Shown here one piece after another: positions 7,354 through 15,678 of a stretch of 48,161 nucleotides of DNA. Position 1 is the first letter of the stretch; each line of letters begins with the position of its first letter. Both the position numbers and the translations under genes were made by a program. Below the pieces are notes generated by a model. That model saw nothing but the letters and a program-made list of their open reading frames with translations. It was not told the origin of the DNA and did no database searches. Origin of the DNA: Paraburkholderia piptadeniae (GTDB taxonomy: Bacteria > Pseudomonadota > Gammaproteobacteria > Burkholderiales > Burkholderiaceae); NCBI RefSeq assembly GCF_900007165.1, contig NZ_CYGY02000045.1:1-48161 (forward strand), given 5' to 3'.

Positions 7354-8013
7354 ATGCACGGTCTCGCGACGCAGATCATCAACCTGCTGGCCGCCGTTCT
7401 GCTGATGGTGTCGTTCGCGATGCTCAGCCAGCGGCGAATCCTCTCGCTGATCCACCTCTACACGCTCCAGGGCATCGCACTCGTCTCGGCGAACCTCGTG
7501 CTCGGCTTCGTCACGGACGACGTTCACCTCTACATTTCCGGGCTGCTGACGCTCGTGCTGAAGGTCGGCGTGATTCCGTGGATTCTCTACAGGCTGGTGC
7601 AGCGCCTCAACGTGAAAACAGATGTCGAGACGCTGCTCAACATTCCGACGACGCTGCTGATCGGCATCGTGCTCGTGATTGTCGCGTTCAACGTCGCGAC
7701 GCCGATCAGCCAGCTCGCGTCGTCCGTTGCGCGCGGCACGCTCGGCATCGCGCTCGCGTGCGTGCTGCTGTCGTTCATGATGATGATCACGCGCTCGAAG
7801 GCGATACCGCAGGTGATCGGCTTTCTTTCGATGGAGAACGGTCTGTTCTTCGCCGCAGCAGCGGCGACCAACGGCATGCCGATGATCGTCGAGCTCGGCA
7901 TCGGGCTCGATGTGCTGGTCGGCATTCTGATTCTCGGCGTATTCATGTTCCAGATTCGCGAGCAGTTCGACAGCCTCGACATCCATCACCTGGAAAAGCT
8001 CAAAGATGACTGA
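7354..8013 (+). CDS. hyfE: HyfE-like membrane subunit
   Basis: This encodes 219 residues from the ATG directly abutting the hyfC stop. It is a hydrophobic protein with about seven helices, with QRRILSLIHLYTLQGIALVSANLVLG near the N-terminus and IPQVIGFLSMENGLFFAAAA in the second half. It matches HyfE, a subunit with a NuoK-like region that is also called HycP in mycobacteria. The C-terminus is charged (EQFDSLDIHHLEKLKDD). It overlaps hyfF by 8 nt. Confidence 0.88.
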   Translation: MHGLATQIINLLAAVLLMVSFAMLSQRRILSLIHLYTLQGIALVSANLVLGFVTDDVHLYISGLLTLVLKVGVIPWILYRLVQRLNVKTDVETLLNIPTTLLIGIVLVIVAFNVATPISQLASSVARGTLGIALACVLLSFMMMITRSKAIPQVIGFLSMENGLFFAAAAATNGMPMIVELGIGLDVLVGILILGVFMFQIREQFDSLDIHHLEKLKDD

Positions 8014-9466
8014 AGCCTGGGTTCTGCTGCTCGTATTCGCGATTCCATTGTGCGCGGGAGCCTGTCTCGCGCTCGTTGGGCAGCATGCCGTGGCGCCGGA
8101 TCTCAACGTCGGATTCAGCTTTCTCACCTTCATCGCCGCAATGGGGCTCGCTGAGCAAACGGTCGCGCACGGGCCCGCGTTCGCGCTCGGCAAGCTCTTC
8201 TTCGTCGATCCGCTCAATGTTTTTCTCGTTGCACTGACGGCATTCGTCGGCTGGACGACGTCGATCTTTTCGAGGCCGTACATGCGGATCGAACAGAGCC
8301 GCGGCAAGATGACGGGCGCGCGCATGCGCCTCTATCACAGCATGTATCAGCTGTTCGTGTTTGCGATGCTGCTGGCGCTGCTGACCAACAACGTCGGCAT
8401 CTTGTGGGTCGCGATGGAAGCCGCCACGCTCGCCACCGTGCTGCTCGTCAGCGTCTATCGCACGGCGGCGAGTCTCGAAGCGGCGTGGAAATATTTCATC
8501 CTGTGTGGCGTCGGAATTGCGCAGGCGCTGTTCGGCACGATCCTGCTCTATCTCGCCGCGAGCCGGCATCTGAGCGGCGGCGACGCATTGCTGTGGAGCA
8601 GCCTGAACGCGGTCAAGGGCCAACTCGACCCGACGATCATGTCGCTGGCGTTCGTGTTCCTGCTGATCGGCTACGGCACGAAAGTCGGCCTCGTGCCGAT
8701 GCACAACTGGCTGCCGGACGCGCACGCCGAAGGCCCGACGCCGATTTCCGCCGTGCTCTCCGGCCTGCTGCTCAACGTCGCGCTGTATGCGGTGCTCCGC
8801 TGCAAGGTGCTCACCGACGGCGCGCTTCAGAACGGTCTGCCGGGCCGGCTGCTGATCGGATTCGGACTGGTGTCGGTGCTGGTCGCAACGTTTTCGCTGC
8901 TGCGCCAGAAAGACGTCAAGCGTCTGTTCTCGTATTCGTCGATCGAGCACATGGGCCTGATGACTTTCGCGTTCGGGCTCGGCGGGCCTACCGCGACGTT
9001 CGCGGGTCTGCTGCACATGACGGTTCATTCGCTCGTCAAGTCGGCGATCTTCTTCGCTGTCGGGCACGCGGCACAAAAGGCGCGCACGCAGGTGATCGAC
9101 GACATACGCGGACTGTTGCGCGTGAGCCCGACCGTCGGCTGGGGCATGATGCTCGGCGCACTGGCGATCCTCGGCATGCCGCCGTTCGGTGTGTTCGCGA
9201 GCGAGTTTCTGATCCTGACGACGGCAATCAGCGAACTGCCATGGGCGACGCCGTTTCTGCTGCTCGCGCTTGCGGTGGCGTTCGCGATCATCTTCGCGCG
9301 CGTGCAGCACATGGTGTTCGGCAAGACCACGGCGACGGCGCTCGAGCATCCGCCGGCGCTGCTTCCCGTGTTCGTTCACCTGGGCCTTGGTCTGATGCTT
9401 GGGCTTTACATTCCGCCTTACCTTGCGACGTGGTATCGGCAGGCGGCGGCGATGCTCGCGGGGTGA
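8006..9466 (+). CDS. hyfF: HyfF/NuoM- or NuoN-like proton-translocating subunit
   Basis: This encodes 486 residues and is the second antiporter-like subunit of the operon. It shows KVGLVPMHNWLPDAHAEGPTPISAVLSG and DVKRLFSYSSIEHMGLM, the two hallmark regions of the family, and about 14 hydrophobic helices. In hydrogenase-4-type complexes HyfB and HyfF supply separate proton channels. It begins inside the end of hyfE and is followed by hyfG after 3 nt, so all four membrane genes are packed as one unit. Confidence 0.92.
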   Translation: MTEAWVLLLVFAIPLCAGACLALVGQHAVAPDLNVGFSFLTFIAAMGLAEQTVAHGPAFALGKLFFVDPLNVFLVALTAFVGWTTSIFSRPYMRIEQSRGKMTGARMRLYHSMYQLFVFAMLLALLTNNVGILWVAMEAATLATVLLVSVYRTAASLEAAWKYFILCGVGIAQALFGTILLYLAASRHLSGGDALLWSSLNAVKGQLDPTIMSLAFVFLLIGYGTKVGLVPMHNWLPDAHAEGPTPISAVLSGLLLNVALYAVLRCKVLTDGALQNGLPGRLLIGFGLVSVLVATFSLLRQKDVKRLFSYSSIEHMGLMTFAFGLGGPTATFAGLLHMTVHSLVKSAIFFAVGHAAQKARTQVIDDIRGLLRVSPTVGWGMMLGALAILGMPPFGVFASEFLILTTAISELPWATPFLLLALAVAFAIIFARVQHMVFGKTTATALEHPPALLPVFVHLGLGLMLGLYIPPYLATWYRQAAAMLAG

Positions 9467-9469
9467 CGC

Positions 9470-11032
9470 ATGCGAATCGACGCACTCGGGCTTTCTGATG
9501 TCGTGCGACTGTCGATGTTCACCGGCAAGGCTTCGGCCTTTCTGGCGCACGTCGATTCCGCGACGTGGGTTCGCATTGCCGGCACGGTTCGGGAGCATGA
9601 CGGGCGCCTGATCTCGCTATGGGGTAAGGAAGCAGCGACAGGCGCGTTCGTCGTTTCTGCTGCTTACGCGCTGGAAGATGGTCTGCTGTGGTTGCAATTG
9701 CCCGTCGCGCGAGACGATGACAGAGACGCCGGTTATCCGGACCTGTCCAGCATCTTTCCGTGTGCATCGCGGATGCAGCGCGCCGTCTACGATCTGCTCG
9801 GCCTGCGTGCGACGGGCGCGGCCGACACGCGGCCCTGGCTGAACCACGGCAACTGGCCCGCCGATTACTTTCCGCTTCAGAAGCTGTCGTCCGGATACGA
9901 GCGCTTCGAGTCGCAAGAAGCGGACTATCCGTTCGTGCCCGTTGCCGGCGACGGCGTTCACGAGATAGCGGTCGGGCCGATTCACGCGGGCACTATCGAG
10001 CCGGGACACTTTCGCTTTTCGGTCGTCGGAGAAAAGGTGTTGCGGCTGGAGGAGCGGCTGGGCTACGCGCATCGGGGCATCGAGCGGCTGTTCGAGCAGA
10101 CGCCCGTGCTGCTCGGGCAGCGGCTTGCCGGGCGCATTGCCGGCGACACGACAGTCGCTTTTTCGTGGGCGTATTGCATGGCCGTCGAGCGCGCATGGAA
10201 CGTCTTCGTTCCGCCGCGCGCGCAGTGGCTGAGAGCGCTATTGCTCGAACGCGAGCGCGTTGCCAATCACCTGGGCGATCTGGGCGCGCTCGGCAACGAT
10301 GCAGGGTTCGCATTCGGTCTCGCGCAGTTTTCCCGAATGAAGGAAGACTGGCTGCGCCTGAACAATCGGGTGTTCGGTCATCGTTATCTGATGGATCAGA
10401 TAGTGCCCGGAGGCGTCGCGTGCGACGTGGCCGCGGATTACATCGCGGCCCTTGCGGACCAGTGCGAACAGATTGAAGCCGAAGTCCGCGTGATGCAGCG
10501 CATCTACGACGACCAGTCGGGCTTGCAGGACCGCTTTGCAGGCGCGGGCATGCTCGCCGCGAAGGTGGCGACGCATTTCAGCGTGTGCGGTCTTGCGGCG
10601 CGGGCAAGCGGGCTGCGTATCGATGTGCGCGCCGATCATCCGTATGCGCCGTATCACGAAGTCGAGGCGCAAATCGTCACCGACAATCGATGCGACGTGG
10701 CCGCGCGCGTCGCTGTGCGCTTCAACGAGGTGTACGAGTCGCTGCGGTTGATTTGCGCGTTTCTCGATGGCTTGCCTGAGGGCGACATTGCAGAATCAGT
10801 GGGCGCCAGGCAGCCGCCGTCTTGCGGCGTTGGCTGGGTCGAAGGCTGGCGCGGCGATGTGTTCGTTGCGATCGAGACGGGCGAAAACGGGACGATCTCA
10901 CGCTGTCATTGCCATGATCCATCGTGGCAGAACTGGCCGGCGCTGGAGCACGCGATCATCGGCAACATCGTTCCGGATTTCCCGTTGATCAACAAGTCGT
11001 TCAATCTGAACTACGCGGGGCACGATCTCTAA
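9470..11032 (+). CDS. hyfG: HyfG-like large subunit (NuoC-NuoD fusion) without [NiFe] ligands
   Basis: This encodes 520 residues. The first 150 or so correspond to the NuoC/30-kDa domain (YPDLSSIFPCASRMQRAVYDLLGL), the rest to the 49-kDa/hydrogenase large subunit (HRGIERLFEQ, ANHLGDLGALGNDAGF, GHRYLMDQIVPGGV). In group 4 hydrogenases the active-site metals are held by an N-terminal CxxC and a C-terminal CxxC. Here the first region reads QRLAGRIAGDTTVAFS (residues 217-232) and the last reads CHCHDPSWQNW (479-489), so neither CxxC pair is present. The protein is therefore unlikely to be a working [NiFe] hydrogenase and more likely resembles energy-converting hydrogenase-related complexes. Confidence 0.9.
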   Translation: MRIDALGLSDVVRLSMFTGKASAFLAHVDSATWVRIAGTVREHDGRLISLWGKEAATGAFVVSAAYALEDGLLWLQLPVARDDDRDAGYPDLSSIFPCASRMQRAVYDLLGLRATGAADTRPWLNHGNWPADYFPLQKLSSGYERFESQEADYPFVPVAGDGVHEIAVGPIHAGTIEPGHFRFSVVGEKVLRLEERLGYAHRGIERLFEQTPVLLGQRLAGRIAGDTTVAFSWAYCMAVERAWNVFVPPRAQWLRALLLERERVANHLGDLGALGNDAGFAFGLAQFSRMKEDWLRLNNRVFGHRYLMDQIVPGGVACDVAADYIAALADQCEQIEAEVRVMQRIYDDQSGLQDRFAGAGMLAAKVATHFSVCGLAARASGLRIDVRADHPYAPYHEVEAQIVTDNRCDVAARVAVRFNEVYESLRLICAFLDGLPEGDIAESVGARQPPSCGVGWVEGWRGDVFVAIETGENGTISRCHCHDPSWQNWPALEHAIIGNIVPDFPLINKSFNLNYAGHDL

Positions 11033-11559
11033 TGTGGCAACTTATCAAGCAGATCGCACGGACCGACATTCCGTCCCAGCGCATTCCCACGGACAACGAC
11101 GCGTGGAGAACCGAGCATCAGCAACTCCAGGCGCAAATTCTCGATGTGCTCGGCCGCGCGCTGTGCATTCGACAGATCGACGCGGGTTCGTGCAATGGAT
11201 GCGAGCTAGAAATCCATGCGCTGAACAACCCGTACTACAACATCGAGGGGCTCGGCATCAAATTCGTCGCGAGTCCTCGGCATGCGGACATGCTGCTCGT
11301 CACGGGGCCGCTGTCGCTGAACATGAAGGAAGCGGTGCGCCGCGCGTGGGAGGCCACACCCCATCCGAAGCTCGTGGTCGCCGCCGGCGATTGCGCGTGC
11401 ACGGGTGGCATCTTCCGCGGCAGTTACGCGGTATCCGGACCGCTATCGAATCTTCTTCCCGTGGATGTCACCGTACCGGGCTGTCCGCCGCCACCCGTCG
11501 ATCTGCTTCGAGGCATTCTCACCGCGCTTCGTGCGAGAGGGGACAAGTCCGCACCGTAA
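11032..11559 (+). CDS. hyfI: HyfI/NuoB-like small subunit
   Basis: This encodes 175 residues from the ATG that overlaps the hyfG stop (TAATG). Four cysteines typical of the proximal [4Fe-4S] cluster in group 4 hydrogenase small subunits are present: SCNGCE (Cys54, Cys57), GDCACTGG (Cys121, with Cys123 nearby) and PGCPPPP (Cys151). The cluster is thus intact although the partner large subunit lacks metal ligands. It is the last gene of the operon, which has no NuoI/HyfH ferredoxin gene, no HyfA and no maturation gene. The next gene lies on the opposite strand after 46 bp. Confidence 0.92.
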   Translation: MWQLIKQIARTDIPSQRIPTDNDAWRTEHQQLQAQILDVLGRALCIRQIDAGSCNGCELEIHALNNPYYNIEGLGIKFVASPRHADMLLVTGPLSLNMKEAVRRAWEATPHPKLVVAAGDCACTGGIFRGSYAVSGPLSNLLPVDVTVPGCPPPPVDLLRGILTALRARGDKSAP

Positions 11560-11605
11560 GCGGCCCATTGTCCGTGTTCCGGGCTCGATCAGTTTTCACG
11601 TTTCG

Positions 11606-12592
11606 CTAGCGCACGATAAGCACGGCCGCGCCTGACACCTGGCCGCTGCGCAGATCGTCGAGCGCGCGGTTCGCTTCGGCGAGCGGGTAGCGCGTGACTT
11701 CGATATCGAGCTGCGTTTCGCCGGCGATTTTCATGAACGCCGCGCCATCGGCTCGCGTCAGATTCGCCACCGACACCACGCGGCGCTCGCCCCACAGGAA
11801 CGCATACGGGAACGCGGGGATGTCGCTCATGTGGATGCCGCCGCACACCACGATGCCACCCTTGACGACGGCCTTCAACGCGGCCGGCACGAGTGCGCCG
11901 ACGGGAGCGAAGATCAACGCGGCATCGAGAGGATCGGGCGCGGCGTCGTCGCTGCCGCCAGCCCAAACGGCGCCGAGTCTGCGCGCGAGCTGCTGTGCGG
12001 TGCTGTCGCCGGGGCGCGTGAACGCGTACACGCTGCGGCCCTGATGACGCGCAACCTGCGCGACGATATGCGCTGCCGCGCCGAATCCGTAGATGCCGAC
12101 GCGCTGCGCGTCGCCCGCCATGCTGAGCGTCCGGTAGCCGATGAGCCCGGCGCAAAGGAGCGGCGCGGCTCGCGCGTCGTCGTAGTTCGCGGGCAGGTGC
12201 AGGCAGTAGCGGCTATCGGCGATGACCTGTTCGGCGTAGCCGCCGTCGATCGTATAGCCGGTGAACGCGGGCGCATCGCAGAGGTTTTCACGGCCGTCCG
12301 CGCAGTACGGACAGATGCCGCATGTCTTGCCAAGCCACGGCACGCCGACGCGGTCGCCGATTTCGAACGCGGTCACGTCCGCGCCGCGCGCCGCGACTTT
12401 GCCGACGATTTCATGGCCCGGAATCACGGGACGCTTCGGCTCGCTCAACTCGCCATCGACGACATGCAGGTCCGTTCTGCACACGCCGCACGCGTGAACA
12501 TCGATCAGCAGTTCGCCCGCCGCGGGCGCGCGGTCAGGCAGATCGCGTTCCGCGAGCCGCGGACTCGAACCGTCGAAAACCATGCCGCGCAT
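11606..12592 (-). CDS. Zinc-dependent alcohol dehydrogenase (MDR family)
   Basis: This encodes 328 residues from ATG 12590-12592, with GGAGGA 6 nt upstream. The N-terminal GroES-like domain has the catalytic zinc ligands in CGVCRTDLH (Cys35) and PGHE, and four structural-zinc cysteines in CGICPYCADGRENLC. The Rossmann part carries GIYGFGAAAH for NAD(P) binding. It is a single-domain, soluble, medium-chain dehydrogenase close to the AdhA/YjgB-like group. The likely reaction is reversible oxidation of an alcohol to an aldehyde; the substrate is unknown. It is convergent with the hyf operon, and no functional tie is evident. Confidence 0.9.
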   Translation of the reverse strand: MRGMVFDGSSPRLAERDLPDRAPAAGELLIDVHACGVCRTDLHVVDGELSEPKRPVIPGHEIVGKVAARGADVTAFEIGDRVGVPWLGKTCGICPYCADGRENLCDAPAFTGYTIDGGYAEQVIADSRYCLHLPANYDDARAAPLLCAGLIGYRTLSMAGDAQRVGIYGFGAAAHIVAQVARHQGRSVYAFTRPGDSTAQQLARRLGAVWAGGSDDAAPDPLDAALIFAPVGALVPAALKAVVKGGIVVCGGIHMSDIPAFPYAFLWGERRVVSVANLTRADGAAFMKIAGETQLDIEVTRYPLAEANRALDDLRSGQVSGAAVLIVR

Positions 12593-12718
12593 GATCAGTC
12601 CTCCTCGCACCAAGCGGGCGGTGGCCGCTATCGATTGAATCGCGCAGCCGCGTGATGCGGCCCGTCGATTTCCATGTGCAAGATGAATGTTAGCGCGCTG
12701 TTGCGACGTCCGTTTGCG

Positions 12719-13045
12719 TCAATGCGTGCCGGAGGCTGCGTTGTGATCCGGCAGCCGTTTCTCGCGCCCTTGCGTTGCGTGCTCGGGCGCGGCGATGGGC
12801 GCGAGCCACGGTTGCCAGGCGCGCATCCACATTGCCCACATCGACATGGGAGACATCGACATGGGAGACATGAGGGGCGACATCAGCGAAAAGAGGCTGG
12901 GTTGCAAGAACCACTGCGCGGCCGCTTCGACGGTCGGCACGGCCGTGATGTGAATGGCGATGCTTTCTGCGCCAAGATCGGGCAACTTGCGCCGTGTGAT
13001 TTCCACATCGACGGTCGGCAAATGGGCAGTCAGTTTCGTTTCCAT
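12719..13045 (-). CDS. Small hypothetical protein with a Met-rich repeat
   Basis: This encodes 108 residues from ATG 13043-13045, with GAGG 6 nt upstream. The first 50 residues look globular (TVDVEITRRKLPDLGAESIAIHITAVP). They are followed by a Met/Ser/Pro tract, MSPLMSPMSMSPMSMWAMWM, and a tryptophan-rich, basic end. The Met tract corresponds to 15-bp near-identical DNA repeats around 12840-12880. Methionine-rich stretches can bind Cu(I) or sit against membranes, but nothing else supports a metal role here. I know no family for it. The gene diverges from the 2-oxoacid dehydrogenase operon. Confidence 0.55.
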   Translation of the reverse strand: METKLTAHLPTVDVEITRRKLPDLGAESIAIHITAVPTVEAAAQWFLQPSLFSLMSPLMSPMSMSPMSMWAMWMRAWQPWLAPIAAPEHATQGREKRLPDHNAASGTH

Positions 13046-13588
13046 GCTCAACCTCGCATTGATCGGTGAGGCCGCGAGTGCGGGCGTTTGTCGGCGGATA
13101 GCTACATTCTCCGGTCATCAGTTTAGCGAAGGCTTCGTGTGGTGTCTTCCCGTCACTTCCTCTTCGTTCAAATGCGACGGTGCTGCATGAAAAATGGAAC
13201 CGTCCAAAAGAGATTGGCGATCCGAACTAATGATCGTTCTATTCGTTGTCGCCATGCGTGGCGATGAACATCGCACCATGAAAAATGAAAAAGAGTGCAC
13301 GGCTCGCACGACCTGAAGGTAAAGCGCGCCGATGTCGCGGATTTGTCGGAAGTAGGTCCGCATATCGCATCGGCGGTTATTGCATTGCGGCAACAATCAC
13401 GCGCACCCAAAGCACGCGCTACGTGTAAATCGACAAAAAGTTCGCACCTTATGCCTGCTTCGACGGTCAAAGAAGAAGGCTGTCCGGACTCGCTTCCTCG
13501 GCAGCCGGGCACGCCCGCGCCAACCGGCACAGGATGTGCACGTGAGCTCCTGCACGCATTCAGATCCGAACGAACAAGGAGGGCGGTC
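13046..13588. promoter_or_regulatory. Divergent region upstream of the 2-oxoacid dehydrogenase operon
   Basis: This 543-bp stretch has no convincing gene. It contains an inverted repeat TCGCCA-TGCG-TGGCGA (13249-13264) and two copies of CATGAAAAATG about 90 bp apart (from 13187 and from 13278). The repeats lie in the more AT-rich half and may mark regulator sites for the operon at 13589. No clear sigma-70 or sigma-54 promoter could be fixed by eye. Confidence 0.35.
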
Positions 13589-14701
13589 ATGACCACGACT
13601 GCCAGTTTTCACATCGGGTATACGCAATACCTCGGCCCCGACGGCGAGCCCGTGCAGCCTTTGCCGGCCTTCGCGCGGGAACCGGCGGCGCTGATCCCGC
13701 TCTATCGCGCGATGGTGCTAACGCGCGCATTCGATACCAAAGCGGTCGCGCTGCAGCGCACCGGCAAGCTCGGGACGTTCGCTTCGTCGGTCGGGCAAGA
13801 GGCGATCGGCGTCGGCGTCGCGAGCGCGATGCGGGCCGACGACGTCCTGTTCCCTTCCTACCGCGATCACGCGGCGCAATTGCTGCGCGGCGTCACGATG
13901 ACGGAAAGCCTGCTCTACTGGGGCGGCGACGAGCGCGGCAGCGACTTCAGCGGGCCCCGTCTCGACTTTCCGAACTGCGTGCCTATTGGCACACAGGTCT
14001 GCCATGCGGCGGGCGCGGCCTACGCGTTCAAGCTGCGCGGCGAGCCGCGCGTGGCCGTCGCGATCTTCGGCGACGGCAGCACGTCGAAAGGCGACTTCTA
14101 CGAAGCGATGAACATGGCGGGCGTCTGGCAGGCGCCGCTCGTGCTCGTCATCAACAACAACCAGTGGGCGATCTCGGTGCCGCGCGGCATGCAGAGCGCG
14201 TCGCAGACACTCGCGCAAAAAGCGATCGCGGCGGGCATCGACGGCTTGCAGGTCGACGGCAACGACGTGATCGCGATGCATCAGGTCATGCATGCGGCAC
14301 TCGAGAAAGCGCGGCGCGGCGACGGCCCGACGCTGATCGAAGCGCTCAGCTATCGCCTGGGCGATCACACGACAGCCGACGACGCCACGCGCTATCGCGA
14401 CTCCGAAGTCATTCGCCAGCAATGGGCGCATGAGCCGCTCTTGCGTCTGCGCGCGTATCTGATTCGGATGAACGTGTGGGATAAGGCGCAGGACGAAGCG
14501 CTCGGCAAGGCCTGTCATGCGCAAGTCGAAGAGGCCGTCGAAGCCTATCTCGCCGTGCCGCCGCCCGACGTGTCCGCGATGTTCGATCACCTGTACGAGA
14601 GCCTGCCTCACGCGCTGCGCGAGCAGCTCGAAACCGCACAGCGCTTCGCGCCCGTCGCGGCGAACGGGCAGAAGAACGGTCAGGAGAACGGTCATGGCTG
14701 A
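13589..14701 (+). CDS. pdhA: 2-oxoacid (pyruvate/acetoin-type) dehydrogenase E1 alpha
   Basis: This encodes 370 residues from ATG 13589, preceded by AAGGAGG. An in-frame extension to 13295 looks non-coding. The thiamine diphosphate motif GDGSTSKGDFYEAMNMAG starts at residue 161 and reaches NNN at 189-191. SVGQEAIGVGVA and FPSYRDHAAQLLRG are standard E1 alpha blocks. It decarboxylates a 2-oxoacid and passes the acyl group to lipoyl-E2, acting as an alpha2-beta2 enzyme with the next gene. The C-terminal NGQKNGQENGHG is a low-complexity tail. The stop overlaps the E1 beta start by 8 nt. Pyruvate is likely, but acetoin or a branched-chain oxoacid cannot be excluded from sequence alone. Confidence 0.92.
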   Translation: MTTTASFHIGYTQYLGPDGEPVQPLPAFAREPAALIPLYRAMVLTRAFDTKAVALQRTGKLGTFASSVGQEAIGVGVASAMRADDVLFPSYRDHAAQLLRGVTMTESLLYWGGDERGSDFSGPRLDFPNCVPIGTQVCHAAGAAYAFKLRGEPRVAVAIFGDGSTSKGDFYEAMNMAGVWQAPLVLVINNNQWAISVPRGMQSASQTLAQKAIAAGIDGLQVDGNDVIAMHQVMHAALEKARRGDGPTLIEALSYRLGDHTTADDATRYRDSEVIRQQWAHEPLLRLRAYLIRMNVWDKAQDEALGKACHAQVEEAVEAYLAVPPPDVSAMFDHLYESLPHALREQLETAQRFAPVAANGQKNGQENGHG

Positions 14702-15674
14702 TCTCAACATGATCGACGCGCTCAATCAGGCGCTCGCCTACGAGCTCGAACACGATCCCGCCGTCGTGCTGCTCGGCGAAGACATCGGCGTGAACGGCGG
14801 CGTGTTTCGCGCGACGGCCGGCTTGCAGGCGCGCTTCGGCGCGCAACGCGTGCTCGATACGCCGCTCGCGGAAACGGCGATTGCGGGCACGGCCATCGGC
14901 ATGGCGGCGATGGGGCTCAGGCCCGTCGCGGAGATCCAGTTCAGCGGCTTCCTCTATCCGACGATCGATCACGTGCTGAATCACGCGTCGCGCCTGCGGC
15001 ACCGCACGCGCGGACGCCTCGCGTGTCCGCTCGTGATCCGCGCGCCGTGCGGTGCGGGCATCCACGCGCCCGAGCATCACTCCGAAAGTCCCGAGGCGCT
15101 GTTCGCGCACATTCCGGGCTTGCGCGTCGTGACGCCGTCGTCGCCGGCGCGCGCGTACGGCCTGTTGCTCGCGGCGATCCGTGATCCCGACCCGGTGATC
15201 TTCTTCGAGCCAACGCGCCTCTATCGGCTCTACCGGCAAACGGTCGAAGACAACGGCGAAGCGCTGCCGCTCGACAGCTGCTTCACGCTGCGCGACGGCT
15301 CCGATGTCACGCTGGTCAGCTGGGGCGGCGCGGTGCAGGACGCGCAGGCCGCCGCCGATCTGCTCGCGCAGGAAGGCGTGATGGCCGAGGTGATCGACGT
15401 CGCGACGCTCAAGCCGATCGACATGAACACGATTCTCACATCGGTCGCGAAGACGGGCCGCTGCGTGATCGTGCACGAGGGCTCGCGCACGGGCGGCATC
15501 GGCGCGGAGATCGCCGCGAACATCGCCGAGCGCGGGCTGTACTCGCTGCTCGCGCCCGTGCAGCGCGTGACCGGCTACGACATCGTCGTACCGCTGTACC
15601 GGCTCGAGAATCAATACATGCCCGGCGTCGCGCGTATCGTCGCGGCCGTCCGGCAGGCTCTGGAGGCGTCGTGA
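14694..15674 (+). CDS. pdhB: 2-oxoacid dehydrogenase E1 beta
   Basis: This encodes 326 residues from ATG 14694. It has the transketolase-like E1 beta pattern: ALNQALAYELEHDPAVVLLGEDIG at the N-terminus, DTPLAETAIAGTAIGMAAMG, IRAPCGAGIHAPEHHSESPEA (activation loop) and VIDVATLKPIDMNTI in the C-terminal domain. With E1 alpha it completes the thiamine-dependent heterotetramer. Start and stop are tightly packed against its neighbours (8-nt overlap upstream, 4-nt gap downstream), indicating coupled synthesis. Confidence 0.93.
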   Translation: MADLNMIDALNQALAYELEHDPAVVLLGEDIGVNGGVFRATAGLQARFGAQRVLDTPLAETAIAGTAIGMAAMGLRPVAEIQFSGFLYPTIDHVLNHASRLRHRTRGRLACPLVIRAPCGAGIHAPEHHSESPEALFAHIPGLRVVTPSSPARAYGLLLAAIRDPDPVIFFEPTRLYRLYRQTVEDNGEALPLDSCFTLRDGSDVTLVSWGGAVQDAQAAADLLAQEGVMAEVIDVATLKPIDMNTILTSVAKTGRCVIVHEGSRTGGIGAEIAANIAERGLYSLLAPVQRVTGYDIVVPLYRLENQYMPGVARIVAAVRQALEAS

Positions 15675-15678
15675 GGCC

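Noticed and set aside
9470..11032. Calling the cluster a formate hydrogenlyase or active hydrogenase
   Set aside because: The [NiFe]-binding cysteines are absent and no formate dehydrogenase or maturation genes are present.
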